26,799 bases of DNA from an uncultured Clostridia bacterium (GTDB lineage Bacteria; Bacillota; Clostridia; Christensenellales; Borkfalkiaceae), in the NCBI GenBank assembly GCA_934272745.1, contig CAKQSI010000027.1, forward strand, positions 1-26,799, given 5' to 3'. The position numbers were made by a program, and so were the translations under genes. Positions within the stretch are counted from its first letter, which is position 1; the number at the start of each line of letters is the position of its first letter. The notes below the pieces were generated by a model. It was not told the DNA's origin and did not search any database. It was given only the letters and a program-made list of their open reading frames with translations. Below, piece by piece: positions 23,401 to 26,799 of this stretch.

Positions 23401-23531
23401 TACAAGGAAATTATATCGCAAATGATTTGTTTGGTATCAAGTTGGATTTCGATGAAATGATGGATGAAGGCATTAAGGGCGAAATTCCGGGTTGGATAAT
23501 CAACATATTCCGTTGGTTGTCTAAACAATAA
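17406..23531 (+). CDS. RHS/YD-repeat polymorphic toxin with hydrophobic C-terminal tip
   Basis: 2041 residues. Order: Pro/Glu-rich N-terminus (about 10-55); a beta-rich region with a DNRLRE-like domain (about 310-460); a DUF6531-like segment (about 467-600); a long Gln/Lys/Glu coiled coil (about 618-880); YD repeats (about 887-1780); the RHS core RYRGYYYDKETGLYYLKSRYYDPETG ending NPVMNVDPDGT at 1853; then a variable tip of 188 residues. The tip is rich in GxxxG and membrane-like segments. RHS shells encase and deliver such tips to rival cells. No signal peptide is present and an in-frame stop at 17376 rules out an upstream extension. GGAGGGG lies seven bases before the ATG. The tip is followed by a candidate immunity gene. 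Confidence 0.9.
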   Translation: MGIIKFKNEAEETPVKAETLAEAAGEPLEEGVQNPPPEETAEEPAAAEVVPPARFGDESVVSEDRDARTENSRFYFCNDGTGKQIFTSAPLHYFNEEEGKLRSIDNTLTEKEDGYETQYGTYKAELSKKIGTGRTMRFMKGDIGVEWNYLPQNPQTVAENGNQAGVAQVQNYTDSVVSGSGVVYENADPGVDLSYQIYGGNVKENIIVKEPGKDYRYRFSMQPKGVNLRLSEDRSSIELYSTQQLADGTVQDKTEFIIPGPFMTDAAGNRSDEVYYELDPAENGSYVFSVVADPVWMNDALRVYPVTIDPQLITADTALITYQNYTIQNASYVDFNNHANWTQMASDSICASYQSDKLMKCRITVNRSKFNLSQNRICKATLRLYVKKAVGDGAINICGTRYLDTLRSEDVENVDITNNFINQTDSFQIEIAPIYKDTRATDVAFYATGVHAPVVEVEYLLNENERPTRKTFSLAGVATGEFNVSSGELVTSFEDVAGDAFALPYSIRHVYKRKGEDEKSFYGKNFHLNLCERLVKNTDAALSANYLYTDASGEKHGFRDLYYYYKVNGEKTTIADKSKIEILPDGTLRYTDNSGKYEVKKDQRTSAGLKLVTEYEGFKNSAILEQRSDECKQLQEQTESLENSLKEFVKFDKNSKIVSEKLENRFVSGELTKAALETFLTTSGIVLSKSEVPNYHSLLLQQKSLENAQVSAAEQKNSLKLQLEALHLQDRMLWYQSRSLDRQYATDTNQLISITVQKEKLDKTDQQQNVLDGQTNYIKEYQIDAVDQKNILNAKQNPNKDGVESGINSAEYQHDNLMAQKASLNTQLSNFAQTEKETDEQLKLVKDQIKEIESTQQKYKDQIRKLYKEYYNTVLQLKSLDRQLPRSYLSDGDIVKGFNKDGYLVAISDAYNNLLTVEYDDEHRVVKVSEDEQNFNLFRYNLDGNLASVTDTMGRTVRYTYDKGKMFLTKVTYWDGRTLEIEYARTTSVSDIASIKSSDKLKTVLTYNGGLSTITQYSLAANGIYKNNQTTTEAPTQLSKTTVTYDNTTSNFNGLVKIATDDSAEYYTFLQKGVNSMYVLEEGGVVSKAEKYTYTPYVSESVTYADESTLNVSAYAAFTFTNGERRYTKLNEFNQPSTVQVSNRKLSATATFSSDAAYTYDDDQKLERVETSTYTTIGAATKTRIWVTRNAYNAQGSVVRTETFVKGEEETRGIDVEETEYNDKGKAVRTAKYNSLDSATKFVQESVYDDKGMLVAEKDATGEQETRYEYEPGSATVRTEKYPGGGRISYGRASDGSVTAITASTEEGEGNGTQTLRTCGLVTEVRSGKTVVNYEYDQKRRLKKVKLGGADYLTYNYEENLTVGGVKCDRVSVTNAKGEKFYTTTDKRGNVVRFGNDSSLEYGLQMTYEKNRLTEIVDVPGKLRESRTYDALGNLTARTGKTYSGVIDSREAFTYNDHGELATRQISEAVSHNYAYNYADTAGRELQKITFNRSGENFDFLPKYDVNGRVTDRLVAGSSGTLSGTYVYYRKCGDHATNQISSLRYGDRKSGTYTVEHGLKYAYDPAGNIARVYEDGLLSVRYTYDRLNRLVREDNRKMGKTTVFAYDTAGNILSRSEANYTVRPTEEIAFTSVKRYAYEDAGDRLLSFDGEKMVYDAVGNPTTYRGKSLTFGKGRQLNSYDCIRFTYDLRGRRQCKGDTAYYYDGDGKLLREGNYLEFIYDDTGIAGIHYCYRTYFFRKNAQGDVIALVDNSGQTVVQYVYDAWGNHLVLKPDGSENTRSDFIGNINPIRYRGYYYDKETGLYYLKSRYYDPETGRFINIDDTDYLDPDTIGGINLYAYCNNNPVMNVDPDGTKWSDFWNNVKKWGKVIGVTALAVTAIAVGVFVPVGAILGAAFIGAGIGAIGAEIGSIVAQGGFASADPNKVFKSGLIGGAIGFISGLASGTFSVVGQIWGQQMGLSLSAMNLISNGAAISQVYSAPFLYSLGGTIGGVIGGILGGIQGNYIANDLFGIKLDFDEMMDEGIKGEIPGWIINIFRWLSKQ
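19620..20054 (+). repeat. 15-bp direct repeats bracketing part of the coiled coil
   Basis: AGTCTGGATCGGCAA occurs exactly at 19620-19634 and 20040-20054, 420 bases (140 codons) apart in the same frame, encoding SLDRQ twice. The first half of the bracketed part is visibly AT-rich against its surroundings. Confidence 0.7.
22263..22964 (+). repeat. RHS core repeat, copy A (in the full-length gene)
   Basis: 702 bases (234 codons, from YTVRPTEE to DPDGT) aligned without gaps to 24987-25688. By eye I count about 37 base differences, all synonymous. It ends exactly at the tip junction. Confidence 0.93.
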
Positions 23532-23547
23532 CTTTGTTTGGTGAATC

Positions 23548-24078
23548 ATGAAACTGAATGACGTAAAAGCGACACTAAAGCACGGGGTCAACATCAGTAC
23601 GCGTCGTATGGTTTTCCTTGAGGTAATGTGGATAGAATTTTTCTGTGTGTCTATTTTGACTGAGATCCTTGGTTTTATTGATGCGGATTGGCATGATCCT
23701 GAAGGGGAAACTCAGAAATTGTTTATCCTTAGTTTAATTATGTTTTTTGTCTTTAACATTTCCATCACGGTACTTATGTGTATCGTGCTACGGCAAAGAA
23801 AGGAAATTCGGTTATGGCTGAAAGACGCAGTAGTTGTAGAGGGGACGGCGGTTGCTACTAATTTTCCGCAGGTCGGTTGCTTGTACCAAATTTGTGTCAG
23901 GTTTCTTTATGACGGGCAACAAAAGCAATTTATCAGTCGCCCACGCGGAATGTTTGAAAAGGTGCCTAAAGTGTTTAAAGCGTATATGGGACACGAAATT
24001 CAAATGTTATATTCGCCCACCTATAACGAAGTTATGCTTTTAGAAAAACCGCAAAAACGCAAGAAGAAAAACGTATAA
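23548..24078 (+). CDS. Candidate immunity protein for the RHS tip (two membrane helices)
   Basis: 176 residues. Two membrane helices (about 22-42 and 60-83) are followed by a cytoplasmic beta-rich region and a very basic end (KPQKRKKKNV). It begins 16 bases after the RHS stop, the usual place for an immunity gene, with only a weak GGTGA before the ATG, so translation may be coupled. No known family recognised. A membrane immunity protein suits a tip that acts on membranes. It is unlike the other immunity candidates at 24159 and 26282. Confidence 0.6.
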   Translation: MKLNDVKATLKHGVNISTRRMVFLEVMWIEFFCVSILTEILGFIDADWHDPEGETQKLFILSLIMFFVFNISITVLMCIVLRQRKEIRLWLKDAVVVEGTAVATNFPQVGCLYQICVRFLYDGQQKQFISRPRGMFEKVPKVFKAYMGHEIQMLYSPTYNEVMLLEKPQKRKKKNV

Positions 24079-24081
24079 AAA

Positions 24082-24120
24082 TTTACCCTCGCGCGGAAAG
24101 TTTTTCCGCGCGAGGGTAAA
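24082..24120. other. 18-bp perfect hairpin after the immunity gene
   Basis: TTTACCCTCGCGCGGAAA (24082-24099) pairs with 24103-24120 around a 3-base loop. A-runs flank both sides on plus, so a T-run occurs only on the minus strand. It begins three bases after the immunity stop and marks the seam to the next module. Confidence 0.7.
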
Positions 24121-24129
24121 AACCTAAGA

Positions 24130-24171
24130 ATAAGTGCTGGTAAGGAAGTTGTAAGTTTATGGACTCGGTAA
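24130..24171 (+). pseudogene. Remnant of a toxin tip: last 14 codons
   Basis: ISAGKEVVSLWTR plus TAA, identical in DNA to the end of the tip encoded at 24939-26294. The shared stretch is 48 bases (24130-24177 and 26253-26300). Nothing else of that tip is present here, so it is a scar of an earlier tip-immunity pair. Confidence 0.8.
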
Positions 24172-24926
24172 AGAGAGAGGAGATGATTAAAAAGGCGCAA
24201 AAATATAAAAAAATTTATTTTTGCGTTCTTGGATTGAGTTTCTTACTTCTTATCGCTTGTGCCATACTGGCAATTTGTCGAATGTCGGTATATGCATTTA
24301 TGTCATTTGTCTTTTCGCTTGTATCATTTGCTTACTCGGCGGGCCCTTTGGCAAAATGCACTTGCTGGTACCCTATGAATTCCATTCAACCAAATATTTT
24401 TTCTCTCGCGAAAAGGGAGTGGAAGAAAAATGGTTCCCTACTTACGGTTTTTTATGAGGGGAATGGTATATGGAGTATTTGTCTTTCCGATCAAAAGACG
24501 GAACTGTTTGATCTGACAGGCTATCTTTTTCCTAAAAGTTATATCTGTAGTTACTTTTTGCTTAATTTACATTATCCCGAGATAAATAGGAGAAAACCTA
24601 AGTTTCATCGATGGTTCCGTCCTATGAAATTAAGCAATAAAAATTTGCCGGAAAGGTTGGGTATACGTTTTATATTTAAAAACAGGGAAAAAGTAATTTG
24701 GATTGTTAAAAAAAGAAAGACAAAGATCAATGTGATATGTGATATTATCATGAAATCTCCATATTTTAACTATTTTTTGCGAGCATTTTATCGTTTTCCC
24801 ATCTCTTATTTTTATATAGACGAAGAAATTTATGAGATAGACAAAAGGAAATATGGACGTGGTATGGAAGGAGTCAATAAGAGTACGTTAAGAAACGAAA
24901 ATAACAACACAAAAGATAAAAAGTGA
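24159..24926 (+). CDS. Orphan immunity-type membrane protein
   Basis: 255 residues. A lysine-rich N-terminus, two membrane helices (about 19-41 and 44-64), then a long soluble domain with CTCWYPMNSIQPNIFSLAKREWKKNG and LFPKSYICSYF, ending in a charged tail. The ATG overlaps the toxin-tip scar, as its twin at 26282 overlaps a full tip. It is strongly AT-rich with codon use unlike the RHS core, a sign of transfer. It has no adjacent toxin of its own, so it is best read as a kept immunity gene. AAGGAAG lies about 12 bases before the ATG. Confidence 0.7.
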   Translation: MDSVKREEMIKKAQKYKKIYFCVLGLSFLLLIACAILAICRMSVYAFMSFVFSLVSFAYSAGPLAKCTCWYPMNSIQPNIFSLAKREWKKNGSLLTVFYEGNGIWSICLSDQKTELFDLTGYLFPKSYICSYFLLNLHYPEINRRKPKFHRWFRPMKLSNKNLPERLGIRFIFKNREKVIWIVKKRKTKINVICDIIMKSPYFNYFLRAFYRFPISYFYIDEEIYEIDKRKYGRGMEGVNKSTLRNENNNTKDKK

Positions 24927-24938
24927 CTTCTTTTATAC

Positions 24939-26294
24939 GTGGTGTCCTGTGGGGGAATGCTCCCCCGCAGGACAACCTACCCTCGTTACACCGTTCGTCC
25001 CACCGAGGAGATCGCGTTTACTTCGGTCAAACGCTACGCTTACGAGGACGCGGGCGACAGGTTGCTTTCCTTCGACGGCGAAAAAATGGTGTACGACGCC
25101 GTCGGCAACCCCACGACTTACCGCGGCAAGTCGCTGACCTTCGGCAAAGGGCGGCAATTAAATAGTTACGACTGTATCCGGTTCACCTACGACCTGCGCG
25201 GCAGGCGGCAGTGCAAAGGGGATACCGCGTATTACTACGACGGCGACGGAAAGTTACTCCGGGAGGGTAACTATCTGGAGTTTATCTACGACGATACGGG
25301 TATAGCGGGTATTCATTATTGCTATCGGACGTATTTTTTCCGCAAAAATGCGCAGGGAGACGTTATCGCACTGGTTGACAATTCCGGGCAAACCGTGGTA
25401 CAATACGTATACGACGCCTGGGGTAACCACCTCGTGTTAAAGCCGGACGGCAGTGAAAATACCCGGTCGGACTTTATCGGAAACATCAATCCGATTCGCT
25501 ACCGGGGGTATTATTACGACAAAGAAACGGGCTTGTACTATCTCAAGTCCCGGTATTACGACCCCGAAACCGGCAGATTTATCAATATCGACGATACGGA
25601 TTATTTAGACCCGGATACCATCGGCGGTATCAACCTCTACGCTTACTGCAACAACAACCCGGTCATGAACGTCGACCCCGACGGGACGATGCCGAAATGG
25701 CTGAAATGGACGCTGATAGGGGTTGCGGTAGTTTCTGCGGCTGTTGTCGCTGCGGTAACTATGGGACCAGGGGTTTTGTTAGATGGGGCTGTAGGGGCAA
25801 TTGTCGGCATTGGTCTGGAGTTTTTCGGTGATCTTTTGGATGACGGAAAAATTAACCGAGGATGGGGTGCTTACATTGGCGCTGGATTAGGTGGATTTGT
25901 TGCCGGACTCGGGCAAGGATTTTTGTCTACTGTATTCTTCAGTGGTGTTGGTGATGTTGTTGATGGAGTTGTATCAGGGACTATTACGAGTTTTAATGCA
26001 GGCATTAGCGCTTTTGGGAGATCAGTCGGAGAGGCTGCTCTTGGATATGTTGCAATAAAAGGAGCAACAAGAGCAATAGCAAGTGTTAAATACAGCAAGG
26101 TTGTAGGAAAAGCCAGTGAAAACATTGTGATAAATAAACGTTTGGCGAATGCCGGCTTTAAAAACCTAAAAATTGGGAAATTAGGGGAAAGCGGTGTGAT
26201 TTCCGGGATAGCAGCCACATATAAAACAATCGAAAAAATCTTAGGATATCTCATAAGTGCTGGTAAGGAAGTTGTAAGTTTATGGACTCGGTAA
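24939..26294 (+). CDS. Orphan RHS core fragment with alternative tip (likely silent cassette)
   Basis: An open frame of 451 codons beginning at a GTG without a ribosome binding site. After 16 unrelated codons it enters the RHS core (234 residues identical to residues 1620-1853 of the full gene) and, after DPDGT, continues into a different tip of 201 residues. That tip starts with membrane-like Gly/Ala-rich segments (TLIGVAVVSAAVVAAVTMG, GAYIGAGLGGFVAGLGQGF) and ends with a soluble basic region and SLWTR. No promoter is seen. It is best understood as a stored tip that could recombine onto the full-length gene through the shared core. The immunity gene at 26282 overlaps its end. Confidence 0.8.
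   Translation: MVSCGGMLPRRTTYPRYTVRPTEEIAFTSVKRYAYEDAGDRLLSFDGEKMVYDAVGNPTTYRGKSLTFGKGRQLNSYDCIRFTYDLRGRRQCKGDTAYYYDGDGKLLREGNYLEFIYDDTGIAGIHYCYRTYFFRKNAQGDVIALVDNSGQTVVQYVYDAWGNHLVLKPDGSENTRSDFIGNINPIRYRGYYYDKETGLYYLKSRYYDPETGRFINIDDTDYLDPDTIGGINLYAYCNNNPVMNVDPDGTMPKWLKWTLIGVAVVSAAVVAAVTMGPGVLLDGAVGAIVGIGLEFFGDLLDDGKINRGWGAYIGAGLGGFVAGLGQGFLSTVFFSGVGDVVDGVVSGTITSFNAGISAFGRSVGEAALGYVAIKGATRAIASVKYSKVVGKASENIVINKRLANAGFKNLKIGKLGESGVISGIAATYKTIEKILGYLISAGKEVVSLWTR
24944..24973. other. Hairpin in front of the orphan RHS core
   Basis: A 13-bp stem with one G.U pair (GTCCTGTGGGGGA with TCCCCCGCAGGAC), loop ATGC, 18 bases after the immunity stop and 13 bases before the repeated core starts. No T-run. 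Confidence 0.6.
24987..25688 (+). repeat. RHS core repeat, copy B (orphan cassette)
   Basis: Partner of 22263-22964: same length, no gaps, same protein, about 37 synonymous changes. Homology starts and ends abruptly at both borders. Confidence 0.93.
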
Positions 26295-26300
26295 AGAGAG
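26253..26300 (+). repeat. Toxin-end/immunity-start repeat, copy 2
   Basis: 48 bases identical to 24130-24177. Beyond it, similarity continues through the immunity genes with many changes in the membrane segments and few in the soluble part. Confidence 0.85.
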
Positions 26301-26799
26301 GAGAGATGATTAAAAAGACGCAAAAATATAAAAAAATTTATTTTTGTGTTCTTGGATGTAATCCTTTACTTCTCGCTACCGGTATCGCATTGGCACTTTG
26401 TCGAATGTCGGTATATGCCGTAATATCAATTAGTTTTTCTTTAGGGGCGTTAGCATTTGCATTTATTCCTTTCGCTAAATATACTTGCTGGTATCCCATC
26501 AATTCCATGCAGCCAAATATTTTTTCTCTCGCGAAAATGGAGTGGAAGAAAAATGGCTCTCTACTTACGGTTTTTTATGAGGGGGATGGTATATGGAGCA
26601 TTTGTCTTTCCGGTCAAAAGGAGGAATTATTTGATCTGACAGGCTATCTTTTTCCTAAAAGTTATATCTGTTGTTACTTTTTGCGCAATTTACATTATCC
26701 GGAGATAAATAGAAGGAAAATTAAGTTCTATCGATGGTTCCGTCCTATGAAATTAAGCAATAAAAATTTGCCGGAAAGGTTGGGTATACGTTTTATATT
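26282..26799 (+). CDS. Immunity-type membrane protein, partial (runs off the window)
   Basis: 172 codons are present without a stop. It begins inside the last codons of the tip gene (overlap 13 bases), a coupling typical of toxin-immunity pairs. It is clearly homologous to the protein at 24159: near-identical from NIFSLAK through LPERLGIRFI, but divergent in the two membrane helices (about 20-62). AT-rich. No named family recognised. Probable role is to protect against the tip encoded just upstream. Confidence 0.7.
   Translation, partial: MDSVKRGEMIKKTQKYKKIYFCVLGCNPLLLATGIALALCRMSVYAVISISFSLGALAFAFIPFAKYTCWYPINSMQPNIFSLAKMEWKKNGSLLTVFYEGDGIWSICLSGQKEELFDLTGYLFPKSYICCYFLRNLHYPEINRRKIKFYRWFRPMKLSNKNLPERLGIRFI

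Noticed and set aside
24944..24973. Integron attC or transposon end
   Set aside because: No integrase, no transposase, no target duplication, and the required attC core motifs are not visible.
22263..25688. Insertion sequence as the cause of the long repeat
   Set aside because: The repeat is entirely RHS coding sequence in frame, with no terminal inverted repeats.

Overview
The window reads as chromosomal DNA of an endospore-forming member of the Bacillota, most likely an uncultured gut-type Clostridia lineage. The basis is a full Spo0A with perfect Spo0A boxes in front of it, a Veg homologue, a spore-type SPOCS/LysM protein with a sigma-E-like promoter, the conserved veg - SPOCS/LysM - ispE order, and Gram-positive-style ribosome binding sites and sigma-A promoters. 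The exact taxon cannot be read from the sequence.

Layout. 1-592: the last codons of tuf (EF-Tu) followed by two further tandem copies of the tuf 3' end plus its terminator, then a hairpin terminator facing the ABC operon. 593-2383: a minus-strand BcrAB-type ABC exporter with a consensus promoter. 2483-3444: a strong plus-strand promoter, a long leader holding a possible 75-residue ORF, and a zinc-finger/acidic-tail protein. 3445-4757: spo0A with two Spo0A boxes and a sigma-A promoter. 4758-5539: a gene-free stretch with two families of short tandem repeats and a long hairpin. 5540-9497: a second zinc-finger/acidic-tail gene, veg, the SPOCS/LysM gene and ispE, ended by a bidirectional terminator. 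9517-14199: minus-strand genes, namely a two-TM small protein with its own promoter, and a probable operon ade - lrp/asnC-type regulator - aminotransferase - RluA-type pseudouridine synthase. 14470-14873: a small XRE regulator followed by a compact three-way-junction palindrome.

15085-26799 is the accessory part: an ECF sigma factor, a membrane protein that is probably its anti-sigma factor, a secreted C39-like cysteine peptidase homologue, and a 2041-residue RHS/YD-repeat protein with a hydrophobic, glycine-rich C-terminal tip and a two-TM candidate immunity gene. Behind it sits a reservoir: an orphan immunity gene that still carries the last 14 codons (stop included) of another toxin tip, then a fragment of the RHS core (234 codons, identical in protein but with about 37 synonymous differences) joined to a different tip, then a second copy of that immunity gene running off the window. 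This looks like a tip-swapping polymorphic-toxin locus in which the repeated core is the recombination handle.

I think the toxin reservoir is the most novel item. The triplicated tuf 3' end, the Spo0A-box arrangement, the paralogous zinc-finger/acidic proteins flanking spo0A and the three-way-junction element are the other points to check.
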